Shown here in pieces: positions 1 through 6,695 of a stretch of 8,755 nucleotides of DNA. The position numbers were made by a program, and so were the translations under genes. The DNA lies in NCBI GenBank assembly GCA_934565615.1, contig CAKTIH010000096.1, forward strand, positions 1-8,755, read 5' to 3'. The stretch is from an uncultured Oscillospiraceae bacterium (GTDB lineage: Bacteria; Bacillota; Clostridia; Oscillospirales; Oscillospiraceae). The stretch's first letter is position 1, and every line of letters starts with the position of its first letter. The notes below the pieces were generated by a model. That model ran no database searches. It saw nothing but the letters and a program-made list of their open reading frames with translations, and was not told where the DNA came from.

Positions 1-2020
1 GTTCGACAATGACGGCGAGGGTCACTATACCGAGCTCAAGCAGAAGAACATCGACACCGGCATGGGTCTTGAGCGTCTGGCAGTTGTCTGCCAGGGCGTT
101 GACTCCCTCTTTGATGTCGATACCGTTATGAACATCACCCATAAGGTCAGCGAGCTGACCGGCGCTTACTACGGCAAGAGCCACAAGATGGACGTCTCCC
201 TGCGCGTCATAACCGACCATATCAGAAGCGCCACCTTTATGATCTGCGACGGCGTGCTGCCTTCCAACGAGGGTCGCGGCTATGTTCTGCGCCGTCTGCT
301 CCGCCGCGCAGCGCGCCACGGCAAGCTCCTCGGCGTCAATGAGCCGTTCCTTTATAAGGTCATTGACACCGTCATCCATGAGAACGAGTGCCAGTACCCC
401 GAGCTTCGCGAGAAGCAGGCATACATCACCCGCGTCATAAAGACCGAGGAAGAGAACTTTGCCCGCACTATCGACGCCGGTATGGCTATCTTCTCTGAGC
501 TTCTTGCAGAGCATAAGGCAAAGGGCGAGAACGTTTTCTCCGGTGCTGACGCATTCAAGCTCTATGATACCTACGGCTTCCCGCTTGACCTGACGATAGA
601 GATGTGCTCCGATGAGGGCATGACCGTCGATGAGGATGCTTTCAAGGCACTCATGGAGGAGCAGCGCGTCAGAGCGAGAAAGGCGAGAGAGGCTCTCGGC
701 GATCTCGGCTGGACGGGCATAAACTTCGGTCAGGAAATGCCGGAAACTCAGTTTGTCGGCTACGACCGGAAGGAGACCGAAGCGGAGATACTCGCCATCG
801 TCTCCGAGGATGAGATGCAGCAGGAGGTCGCCTCCGGTGCCGAAGCGATAATCGTTCTCGATAAGACTGTAATGTATGCCGAGATGGGCGGCCAGGTCGC
901 CGACCACGGTAAGATCGTCTGCGGCGACTGCGTGTTCGAGGTCAACAACGTCCAGAAAAACAAGGGCGGCAAGTTCATGCACTACGGCGTGGTCAAATCG
1001 GGTCATTTCTCGGTCGGTGACCATGTCACCGCAAGCTACTGCGAGGAGCGCCGCCGCGCCATCCGCCGCGCTCACAGCGCGACGCATCTGCTTCAGGCGG
1101 CTCTTGTGCAGGTGCTCGGCGACCATGTCCATCAGGCTGGCTCTCTTGTCGAGCCTGACCGCCTGCGTTTTGACTTCACGCATTTCTCCGCGCTTACCCC
1201 GGAAGAGATCGGCAAGGTCAACGCTCTCATGGCCGATATGATCCTTGACGGCACTGATATTGAGACCAAGGTCATGCCTTACGACGAGGCAAAGAAGCTT
1301 GGCGCAACCGCGCTCTTCGGAGAAAAGTACGGCGACACCGTCAGAGTCGTGAAGATGGGCGATTATTCTATGGAGTTCTGCGGCGGCACGCATCTTGACA
1401 ATACTGCCAAGGTCGGTATGTTCGTAGTCACCTCCGAAGGCTCCGTCGCTTCCGGTGTGCGCCGCATCGAGGCCATCACCGGCAAGGAGGTCATCGAGCG
1501 CTACGCTTCCATGTCAGGTATGCTCAGCCGCGTCGCGGATAAGCTCAAGGCAAGACCCATTGAGATCATGACCAAGGTCGAGAATAACCTTAGTGAGATC
1601 CACGACCTGAAGCAGAAGCTCGATAAGATGAAGGATCAGCTTATGTCCGGCGAGGCGGAGCGCATGCTCTACGGCGCAAAGGACATTAAGGGGCTCAAGG
1701 TCATCACCATTACGAACGGCCCGGTCAACGCCGCCGATATCCGCAGGATGGGCGACCAGCTCAAGGATCGCTTCCCGAACATCGTCGCGGTCCTCGCGGC
1801 GACCGCCGAGGACAAGGCTACCATGCTTGCCGTCTGCGGCAAGAACGCCGTTGCCCGCGGCATCAAGGCCGGCGACCTCATAAAGAACATCACCAAAATC
1901 TGCGGCGGCTCCGGCGGCGGTAAGCCCGATTCCGCAATGGGAGGCTGCAAGGAGATCCTCAAGCTTGACGACGCTATGGCGGCTGTTGACGATTTCGTCA
2001 ACGCAAATGTCAAGGACTGA
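1..2020 (+). CDS. alaS: Alanyl-tRNA synthetase, 5'-truncated by the window edge
   Basis: Cytoplasmic enzyme that charges tRNA-Ala with alanine through an alanyl-adenylate and hydrolyses mischarged Ser/Gly-tRNA-Ala. The reading frame is open from base 2, and the first codons give FDNDGEGHY followed by KNIDTGMGLERL, typical of the end of the class II catalytic core. So the ATG at 62 is internal, and about 200 N-terminal residues of a usual ~875-residue enzyme lie upstream. The next block (VITDHIRSATFMICDG, then SNEGRGYVLRRLLRRA) is the AlaRS helical tRNA-binding region. The editing site is complete: HSATH at 1073-1087 and CGGTH at 1379-1393 give the zinc-binding His/His and Cys/His pairs. A coiled stretch near 1560-1650 leads to the C-terminal DHHA1 domain, whose Gly-rich loop (GGSGGGKPDSAMGG, about 1905-1946) is intact. 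No frameshift is visible. The HIT gene follows after 27 bases. Confidence 0.97.
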   Translation, partial: FDNDGEGHYTELKQKNIDTGMGLERLAVVCQGVDSLFDVDTVMNITHKVSELTGAYYGKSHKMDVSLRVITDHIRSATFMICDGVLPSNEGRGYVLRRLLRRAARHGKLLGVNEPFLYKVIDTVIHENECQYPELREKQAYITRVIKTEEENFARTIDAGMAIFSELLAEHKAKGENVFSGADAFKLYDTYGFPLDLTIEMCSDEGMTVDEDAFKALMEEQRVRARKAREALGDLGWTGINFGQEMPETQFVGYDRKETEAEILAIVSEDEMQQEVASGAEAIIVLDKTVMYAEMGGQVADHGKIVCGDCVFEVNNVQKNKGGKFMHYGVVKSGHFSVGDHVTASYCEERRRAIRRAHSATHLLQAALVQVLGDHVHQAGSLVEPDRLRFDFTHFSALTPEEIGKVNALMADMILDGTDIETKVMPYDEAKKLGATALFGEKYGDTVRVVKMGDYSMEFCGGTHLDNTAKVGMFVVTSEGSVASGVRRIEAITGKEVIERYASMSGMLSRVADKLKARPIEIMTKVENNLSEIHDLKQKLDKMKDQLMSGEAERMLYGAKDIKGLKVITITNGPVNAADIRRMGDQLKDRFPNIVAVLAATAEDKATMLAVCGKNAVARGIKAGDLIKNITKICGGSGGGKPDSAMGGCKEILKLDDAMAAVDDFVNANVKD

Positions 2021-2047
2021 ACTGAAATCTGAAAAGGAGATATTGAA

Positions 2048-2389
2048 ATGGACGATTGCCTGTTTTGCAAGATAATTGCCGGGGATATCCCCAGCGCAAA
2101 GGTCTATGAGGATGAGTATGTCTACGCTTTCCGTGACATCAATCCTCAGGCTCCGGTGCACATCCTCGTCGTTCCCAAGGCTCATATTGCCTGCGCCGAC
2201 GAGATAACGGCGGAGAACAGCGTGTGGGTCGCGCGCTGCTTTGAAGCCATCGCCAAGATAGCCAAGGCCGAAGGTCTCGGCAGCGGCTACCGCGTCATCA
2301 ACAACTGCGGCGCGGACGGCGGCCAGACCGTCATGCACCTGCACTTCCACATCCTCGGCGGAGAGAAGTTCAGCGATAAGATGATATAA
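2048..2389 (+). CDS. HIT family nucleotide hydrolase (HINT type)
   Basis: A 113-residue cytoplasmic protein of normal HINT length. The active-site triad motif H97-L-H99-F-H101 is followed by ILGG; the middle His is the nucleophile in this family, which hydrolyses purine phosphoramidates and aminoacyl-adenylates. C4 and C7 (CLFC) with H46 and H97 match the zinc-site pattern of many bacterial HIT proteins. The start is well supported: AAGGAGA at 2034-2040 lies 7 bases before the ATG, and the N terminus DCLFCKIIAGDIPS is the usual family opening. It lies 27 bases after alaS with no terminator between and has its own terminator just after its stop, so it is probably the last gene of an alaS-HIT transcript. 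Physiological substrate unknown; hydrolysis of aminoacyl-AMP beside an aminoacyl-tRNA synthetase is a tempting but unproven link. Confidence 0.93.
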   Translation: MDDCLFCKIIAGDIPSAKVYEDEYVYAFRDINPQAPVHILVVPKAHIACADEITAENSVWVARCFEAIAKIAKAEGLGSGYRVINNCGADGGQTVMHLHFHILGGEKFSDKMI

Positions 2390-2390
2390 T
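2382..2390 (+). promoter_or_regulatory. Candidate extended -10 promoter element for comEC operon
   Basis: TGATATAAT gives a perfect TATAAT (2385-2390) preceded by TG-N, the extended -10 pattern. It overlaps the HIT stop codon (2387-2389). No good -35 hexamer is seen 16-18 bases upstream, which an extended -10 can tolerate. Initiation would be expected near 2396-2398, at the left foot of the following hairpin and about 48 bases before the comEC start. It could be chance, because the same bases encode the last HIT codons. Confidence 0.35.
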
Positions 2391-2394
2391 TCTG

Positions 2395-2429
2395 AATACC
2401 GCGGAGACATTTTGCCTCCGCGGTATTTT
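2395..2429 (+). terminator. Intrinsic terminator after the alaS-HIT unit
   Basis: A perfect 12-bp inverted repeat: left arm AATACCGCGGAG (2395-2406), 9-base loop, right arm CTCCGCGGTATT (2416-2427), running into TTTT (2426-2429). It starts 6 bases after the HIT stop codon. The T run is short, so termination may be partial, and some read-through into comEC is possible. Confidence 0.8.
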
Positions 2430-2434
2430 GCTAT

Positions 2435-2439
2435 GGAGG
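2435..2439 (+). promoter_or_regulatory. Ribosome binding site that sets the comEC start
   Basis: GGAGG lies 5 bases before the ATG at 2445. The alternative ATG at 2433 would overlap this site and has no Shine-Dalgarno of its own, and the TTG at 2412 lies inside the terminator hairpin. The site therefore favours 2445 as the start. Confidence 0.7.
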
Positions 2440-2444
2440 CGGCA

Positions 2445-4703
2445 ATGAGGAAGCTTGCGACAGCGGCGACTGCCTTTTGCGCGGCGATATTCGCGGCAAA
2501 TTACATACTGCCCCTTGGTCGGCTGACCACCGTTGCCGTTATCGCGGCGGTGCTCGGTGCGGCTCTTGCCGCATCGCATATGCCGCGGCTGCGTCAGGCG
2601 GCGCTTGCCCTTGTATTTCTTGCACTTGGGCTGGTTTATTACTCCGCCTATAGCGATCGCACCGCGGCACAGGCGCAGCTCTATTCCGGTGAAACACTGG
2701 TGGTCGGCGGCCATGTGCTGACCTACCCCATAGATTACGGTACATACTGCCGCACTGAGATAAGGCTGGAGTGTGAAGGACTCCCCAAGCTCAAAGCGAT
2801 AGTCTACGCCGATGAGGGTCTTATGGATGCAAAGCCCGGAGACTATGTCAGCTTCACCGGCAAGCTCAAAGCTGCCGATACTTTTTTCGGCGAGAGCTAT
2901 GACAATTATCACGCCAAGGGCATCTTCTTTAAGATAAGCGCAAAGAGTGATGTAAGCGTTGAAAACACAGGCTTTGATCTGCGCAGCGTACCTGTCAGGC
3001 TGAGCCATCTTCTGAGTGAGAGGGTGGAGGAGATTTTCCCGGCGGACACGGCAGTATTCATGAAATCCCTGATGCTCGGCGATAAATCGGATTTCTATAA
3101 CGACGATGCGCTCTACTGCGCAATGTCGCGAGCCGGGTTTATGCACATAGTTGCGGTTTCCGGGATGCACGTTTCGTTCCTTGTCGGGCTGCTGCAATTT
3201 ATCCTTGGCAGGGGAAGAAGGAGCGCCGTTGTCTGCATTGCACTGGTGTGGCTTTTCGTGCTCGTAACAGGTGCGAGCCCATCGGCAGTGAGGGCGGGCT
3301 TCATGCAGTCGATGCTGCTGATGGCGCCGGTACTGCGCCGGGAGAATGACGCGGTAACCTCACTTTCGGCTATTCTTGCGCTTATCCTGCTTTCAAACCC
3401 GTTTGCCGCGGCGAGCATCAGTCTACAATTGAGCTTCGGCGCAATGGCCGGGATAATATGCTTTTCCGGGAAACTCTACGAGGCGGCGATGAATAAGCTC
3501 CCGAAGTGCATGAAGTGCCGGCCGGTGAGATATGTACTCGCCTCGGTGACGATGTCCGCCGGAGTGACGGTGTTCACGCTGCCGGTCACGGCGCTGCACT
3601 TCGGTTATGTATCGCTGCTGGCGTTCCTGTCGAACATACTTGGCCTGTGGGCGGTGTCACTCTGCTTCGGCGGAGGATGGCTGTCCTGTGCGCTGTCGGT
3701 CGTGCCGGTGCTGGGAAAGGCCGCGGCGTGGCTGTGTTCATGGCTTGCAAGGTACATCGTGCTCGTAGCAAAGCTTATATCGGGCGTTCCTTTCGCGGTG
3801 CTCTATATGGGCAGCGCCGGTGCGGAGGCTTGGATAATCGGCAGCTATGTGCTGATATCCGCTGCCTGCATGATAAGAAAGCGCCGCGCCCTTTGGGTGA
3901 GCGCGGCGTGTCTGCTCTCGGTATCGGCACTGGCGGCGCTGATTATTGCAAACCGGCAGTTTTACAGGAATACCGACACGGTAAGTGCGCTGGACGTCGG
4001 TCAGGGGCAGTGCATCACGGCTTTTGCAGGAGACGCGACGGTGATGATAGACTGCGGCAACACCTATAACCTCTCCGACGCAGGCGACCTCGCGGCGGCC
4101 TATCTGCATAGCTGCGGCAGGGACAGGATAGACCTGCTGGTGCTGACGCATCTGCATGAGGATCACGCCGACGGTGTGCCGCGGCTGATGGAAATGTACG
4201 ATATCAAAACGCTGATATTACCTGAGGAGCACGGGGATAGGCTGTATGAGGAGATACTTGCGAGCGCGGCAAAGCACGGGACCGAGGTCGTCACCGCGAG
4301 AGACGATATGGCAGTCATGTGCGGCGATATAGACATGGAGATTTACGCGTACCTGGACGGTGAAGAGAACGAGTGCTGTTTAATGTCAAGGCTCACGATC
4401 GGCAGCTACGATGTGCTTGTCACAGCGGACGCACCGAAGAAGCTCGAGAAAAGACTTGTGAAGGAGCATGACACCGACGGAATAGAGACGCTCATCGTCG
4501 GGCACCACGGGTCTAAGTATTCGAGCGGGGAAGAACTTCTCAGCGCGGTGGACGGCTCGCTTGCCGTGATCAGCGTGGGGTACAACAGCTACGGCCAGCC
4601 AGCGCAGGAAACACTTGAACGTCTGGCGGCTTACGGGTATAATGTCCTCAGAACCGACGAGGACGGAACGATAGAGATACGGATAGGACAGGACAATGGC
4701 TAA
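2445..4703 (+). CDS. comEC: ComEC/Rec2 competence DNA-uptake channel with C-terminal metallo-beta-lactamase-like domain
   Basis: Integral membrane protein that forms the channel for single-stranded DNA entering the cytoplasm during transformation; 752 residues, normal for the family. Three hydrophobic helices lie at about residues 5-24, 28-45 and 50-68, then an extracellular OB-like (DUF4131) region, then the multi-helix competence domain. Its signature is M233-HIVAVSGMHVS-244. The C-terminal metallo-beta-lactamase-like domain begins near D517 (DVGQGQC). It keeps H569-L-H571-E-D573-H574, H687-H688-G-S, and D662 in a TAD triplet. In ComEC this domain is thought to degrade the non-transported strand. 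The start at 2445 is chosen from GGAGG at 2435-2439. The stop overlaps the holA start by 8 bases (ATGGCTAA), as in the comEC-holA order common in Firmicutes. No comEA is visible nearby. Intact, but this alone does not prove natural competence. Confidence 0.95.
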   Translation: MRKLATAATAFCAAIFAANYILPLGRLTTVAVIAAVLGAALAASHMPRLRQAALALVFLALGLVYYSAYSDRTAAQAQLYSGETLVVGGHVLTYPIDYGTYCRTEIRLECEGLPKLKAIVYADEGLMDAKPGDYVSFTGKLKAADTFFGESYDNYHAKGIFFKISAKSDVSVENTGFDLRSVPVRLSHLLSERVEEIFPADTAVFMKSLMLGDKSDFYNDDALYCAMSRAGFMHIVAVSGMHVSFLVGLLQFILGRGRRSAVVCIALVWLFVLVTGASPSAVRAGFMQSMLLMAPVLRRENDAVTSLSAILALILLSNPFAAASISLQLSFGAMAGIICFSGKLYEAAMNKLPKCMKCRPVRYVLASVTMSAGVTVFTLPVTALHFGYVSLLAFLSNILGLWAVSLCFGGGWLSCALSVVPVLGKAAAWLCSWLARYIVLVAKLISGVPFAVLYMGSAGAEAWIIGSYVLISAACMIRKRRALWVSAACLLSVSALAALIIANRQFYRNTDTVSALDVGQGQCITAFAGDATVMIDCGNTYNLSDAGDLAAAYLHSCGRDRIDLLVLTHLHEDHADGVPRLMEMYDIKTLILPEEHGDRLYEEILASAAKHGTEVVTARDDMAVMCGDIDMEIYAYLDGEENECCLMSRLTIGSYDVLVTADAPKKLEKRLVKEHDTDGIETLIVGHHGSKYSSGEELLSAVDGSLAVISVGYNSYGQPAQETLERLAAYGYNVLRTDEDGTIEIRIGQDNG

Positions 4704-5751
4704 GAAACGCGGCAAGGACGAGGAAAAACTGAATTACTCCGCGGCGGTGCGGGAACTCAAGGCGGACGGACCGGAGCGGCTGTACCTGCTCTGGGGGCCG
4801 GAGGACTATCTGCGCGAGCAGTATCTTGCACAGTTAAAAAAGATATGCCTGCCGGAAGGAGAGGACGACTTCAGCTATAAGCGCATGGACGGTCCGGGGC
4901 TTGAACCGACGCGGCTGCGCGAGGCGCTGGACGCGATACCGTTCATGAGCGAGCGCAGCTTTGTTGAGCTGCGCAATGTCGATATCAACAAGCTTGCAAA
5001 TGCCGATGAGTGCATGAAGCTGCTGGAGGATATCCCGGATTACTGCACGGTGGCCTTTGTGCAGAGCGCGCAGTTTGAACCGGACGGGAGACTGAAATTT
5101 GTCAAGGCTCTGCGTGGAGAAGCGAAGGAACTGAAGTTCACGCAGCAGTCGCAGGGAATGCTGACGGACTGGATAGTCCGCCGCTTTGCGGCTGCCGGGA
5201 AGAGCATAGAGCTTGACGCAGCGCAGCGGCTCATATTCATAAGCGGCGACCTTATGAGCAGGCTCATTCCGGAGATAGACAAGATCGCGGCTTACGCGAA
5301 GGGCGAGAGAGTCACAATAAAGGATGTTGACGCCGTGGCGAGCCACATTCCGGAGGCCGTTATATTTGAAATGACGGAGCTTATCTCGCAGAAGAAATAT
5401 AACTCCGCGATGAGCGTATTAGCGGAGCTGCTGTCGGACAAGAACAATGAGCCGATAGCCATGACGGCCATGCTCGGCTTGCAGATGCGCAAGCTCTATG
5501 CCGCGCGCCTTGCGATAGAGCAGGAGCTCGGCAGCAAGTACGTGATGGAGGTCTGCGCGATAAAGTATGATTACATCGCCTCAAAGCTCATGGCGGCGGC
5601 GAGAGGCTTCACACTGCAGCAGCTTATCCGAGCGGTGGAGCTGTGCGGCGAGGCGGATTACAGAATGAAGAGCAGCGGACAGGACGCGAGGGAGCTTCTC
5701 AAGGAAGCAGTGGCGCGCATCGCTGCGGGTGAGAGCAAATGCACAGCATAA
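4696..5751 (+). CDS. holA: DNA polymerase III delta subunit (clamp loader)
   Basis: 351 residues, usual family length. The delta subunit opens the beta sliding clamp within the clamp-loader complex at the replication fork. The degenerate AAA+ first domain starts at about residue 28 (LYLLWGPEDYLREQYL). GPEDYL stands where an active loader ATPase would have a Walker A P-loop, as expected for delta, which does not bind ATP. The second domain holds ISGDLMSRLIPEIDKIAAYA (residues 182-201), a recognisable family stretch, and the helical third domain, which packs in the clamp-loader collar, runs from about 218 to 345. The first ~25 residues are a charged extension (KKRGKDEEK). The start has a weak AGGA at 4685-4688, and the ATG overlaps the comEC stop, so translation is probably coupled. 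The next gene overlaps its 3' end by 13 bases. In many Firmicutes rpsT follows holA; here it does not. Confidence 0.93.
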   Translation: MAKKRGKDEEKLNYSAAVRELKADGPERLYLLWGPEDYLREQYLAQLKKICLPEGEDDFSYKRMDGPGLEPTRLREALDAIPFMSERSFVELRNVDINKLANADECMKLLEDIPDYCTVAFVQSAQFEPDGRLKFVKALRGEAKELKFTQQSQGMLTDWIVRRFAAAGKSIELDAAQRLIFISGDLMSRLIPEIDKIAAYAKGERVTIKDVDAVASHIPEAVIFEMTELISQKKYNSAMSVLAELLSDKNNEPIAMTAMLGLQMRKLYAARLAIEQELGSKYVMEVCAIKYDYIASKLMAAARGFTLQQLIRAVELCGEADYRMKSSGQDARELLKEAVARIAAGESKCTA

Positions 5752-6320
5752 GGGAAGTAATAGTCGTCGAGGGGCGCTACGATAAAAACACGCTCAGCCA
5801 GGTGGTAGATGCTGTCATCATAGAGACCTCGGGCTTTGGAATATTCAACGACGCGGAAAAACGGAAGCTTTTGCAGACAATGGCCGAGGCGCGGGGGCTT
5901 ATCGTGCTGACGGACTCCGACGGCGCGGGCTTTGTGATAAGAAATTACATCAAGGGCTGTGTCGACCCAAAGCTTGTGAAGCATGCGTATATCCCGGATA
6001 TCTACGGCAAGGAGCACCGCAAGAGCGCGCCCTCGCACGAAGGAAAGCTCGGTGTCGAGGGGATGAAGCCGCAGGTGCTGCTCGACGCACTCATAAGAGC
6101 AGGGGCGACATTTGACGACGGGGAGAATAAAAAAACCGCCCCGCGGATAAGCAAGGCGGATATGTACGCGCGTGGGCTGAGCGGGCGCGAGGGGAGCGCG
6201 GAAAAACGGGCGAGTCTGATAAAACAGCTCGATCTTCCGGAGCGCCTGACGGCTGACGGCCTGCTCGACGTGCTGAACGCGACAATGAGCCGGGAGGAGT
6301 TTCTGACGCTTCAAGTCTGA
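5739..6320 (+). CDS. RNase M5-like Toprim domain protein (DUF4093 type)
   Basis: 193 residues with an N-terminal Toprim domain and a C-terminal helical domain. Toprim residues visible are E11 in VVEGRYD and D59/D61 in LTDSDGAG, the Glu and Asp-x-Asp that bind Mg2+ in primases, topoisomerases and RNase M5. A conserved-looking EGKLGVEG follows at 101-108, resembling the GVEHA stretch of Bacillus RNase M5. RNase M5 trims 5S rRNA precursors in the cytoplasm, so a structured-RNA nuclease role is likely but not proven. The start is chosen because HSIREVIVVEGRYD aligns directly with the N terminus of RNase M5; GGTGAG at 5728-5733 is a modest ribosome site. It overlaps holA by 13 bases, so translational coupling is likely. 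Canonical rnmV usually neighbours ksgA, so this may be a paralogue; rnmV is not assigned. Its last 10 bases overlap the convergent minus-strand gene. Confidence 0.85.
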   Translation: MHSIREVIVVEGRYDKNTLSQVVDAVIIETSGFGIFNDAEKRKLLQTMAEARGLIVLTDSDGAGFVIRNYIKGCVDPKLVKHAYIPDIYGKEHRKSAPSHEGKLGVEGMKPQVLLDALIRAGATFDDGENKKTAPRISKADMYARGLSGREGSAEKRASLIKQLDLPERLTADGLLDVLNATMSREEFLTLQV

Positions 6321-6565
6321 GTCTGAACATCCTCGATAAGCACCGAAAACAGCCCGCCGATCAGCAGCACGGCCTGCCCCGTCTCGTAGAGCGTGACGGC
6401 GGTCATGTAGCTGCCGTAGCCGTTTATCATGCTGCCGTTCCAGCCGAGCAGGAGAACGAACGCGCACAGCAGCAGAAAGCCCGTGAGCTGGACGGAGCGG
6501 ATGAATATGTACCACGCGGGCGGACACATGCGCAGCATCCGCCGAATAACCGATAAAAGCTTCAA
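6311..6565 (-). CDS. Small two-helix membrane protein of unknown function
   Basis: Not recognised. An 84-residue protein with a basic start (MKLLSVIRRMLRM) and two predicted membrane helices at about residues 17-41 (WYIFIRSVQLTGFLLL and on) and 55-77 (AVTLYETGQAVLLIGGLFSV), followed by a short polar tail. The positive N terminus suggests that both ends are cytoplasmic. The start is a TTG at 6565, chosen because GAGGTG lies 6 bases upstream (6577-6572 on the minus strand); the open frame runs on to an ATG at 6772, but that would cross the promoter region and the next gene's start. C/G-rich third positions support real coding. Its stop lies within the last 10 bases of the Toprim gene, tail to tail, with no hairpin between. 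It is divergent from the membrane-bound XRE regulator and may be controlled by it, which is inference from position only. Confidence 0.7.
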   Translation of the reverse strand: MKLLSVIRRMLRMCPPAWYIFIRSVQLTGFLLLCAFVLLLGWNGSMINGYGSYMTAVTLYETGQAVLLIGGLFSVLIEDVQTQT

Positions 6566-6571
6566 GAAAAA

Positions 6572-6577
6572 CACCTC
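6572..6577 (-). promoter_or_regulatory. Ribosome binding site deciding a TTG start
   Basis: On the minus strand this reads GAGGTG, 6 bases before the TTG at 6565. No ATG or GTG nearby has as good a site, so it supports the TTG as the start of the small membrane protein. Confidence 0.6.
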
Positions 6578-6583
6578 AAGAAA

Positions 6584-6612
6584 AGAATACAGCCCCTTAA
6601 GGCGGATTTCAA
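6584..6612 (-). promoter_or_regulatory. Candidate promoter of the small membrane protein gene
   Basis: On the minus strand, TTGAAA (6612-6607, 5 of 6 to the -35 consensus) is followed by a 17-base spacer and TATTCT (6589-6584, 4 of 6 to the -10). Initiation near 6577 would leave a very short leader with the ribosome site at its 5' end, which is unusual, so initiation may instead come from farther upstream. Confidence 0.45.
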
Positions 6613-6679
6613 TGCAAAAAAATTGCCAATGCAACCGGCGGTTGACAAATTTGACAGTGGACTTTCTGGCATGCAACCG
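6610..6679. repeat. Repeat cluster in the divergent intergenic region (candidate operators)
   Basis: CAATGCAA occurs at 6610-6617 and 6627-6634 (17-base offset). ATGCAACCG occurs at 6629-6637 and 6671-6679 (42-base offset, close to four helical turns). CAACCG-G-CGGTTG at 6632-6644 is an odd-length palindrome with 6-base arms, and its half-site CAACCG recurs at 6674-6679. TTGACA occurs at 6642-6647 and 6651-6656. Such symmetric half-sites between divergent genes are typical binding sites for an XRE dimer. The assignment is inferred from arrangement only. Confidence 0.5.
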
Positions 6680-6695
6680 ATGAAAATGATAGTAT
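6666..6695 (+). promoter_or_regulatory. Candidate extended -10 promoter of the XRE regulator gene
   Basis: TGATAGTAT (6687-6695) gives -10 TAGTAT with a TG-N extension. CTGGCA (6666-6671, 4 of 6 to the -35) lies 18 bases upstream of it. A CAACCG half-site (6674-6679) falls in the spacer, where a bound repressor would block polymerase. The two stronger TTGACA hexamers at 6642 and 6651 have no matching -10 at proper distance. Confidence 0.35.

Noticed and set aside
62..64. ATG at 62 as an alaS start
   Set aside because: The frame is open upstream to base 2 and those residues match the AlaRS core, so this Met is internal.
1514..2410. 298-codon minus-strand open frame
   Set aside because: Antisense to alaS and HIT; low-complexity composition from complementing a GC-biased coding strand, no ribosome site and no family resemblance.
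2412..2444. Upstream TTG (2412) or ATG (2433) as the comEC start
   Set aside because: TTG 2412 lies in the terminator hairpin with no ribosome site, and ATG 2433 overlaps the GGAGG that serves ATG 2445.
2370..3197. 275-codon minus-strand open frame opposite comEC
   Set aside because: Covered by the well-conserved comEC and shows no motifs or start signals.
5658..6527. 289-codon minus-strand open frame
   Set aside because: Runs across the Toprim gene and the small membrane gene in another frame; its residues are rich in Arg/His/Ala, as expected of a shadow.
6642..6656. Doubled TTGACA as -35 boxes of the XRE gene
   Set aside because: Neither copy has a reasonable -10 hexamer 16-18 bases downstream; they are kept as part of the repeat cluster only.
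6429..6683. 84-codon plus-strand frame opposite the small membrane gene
   Set aside because: Arg/Lys/Ser-rich, no ribosome site, extends through the promoter region; the minus-strand frame has hydrophobic helices, a ribosome site and a promoter candidate.
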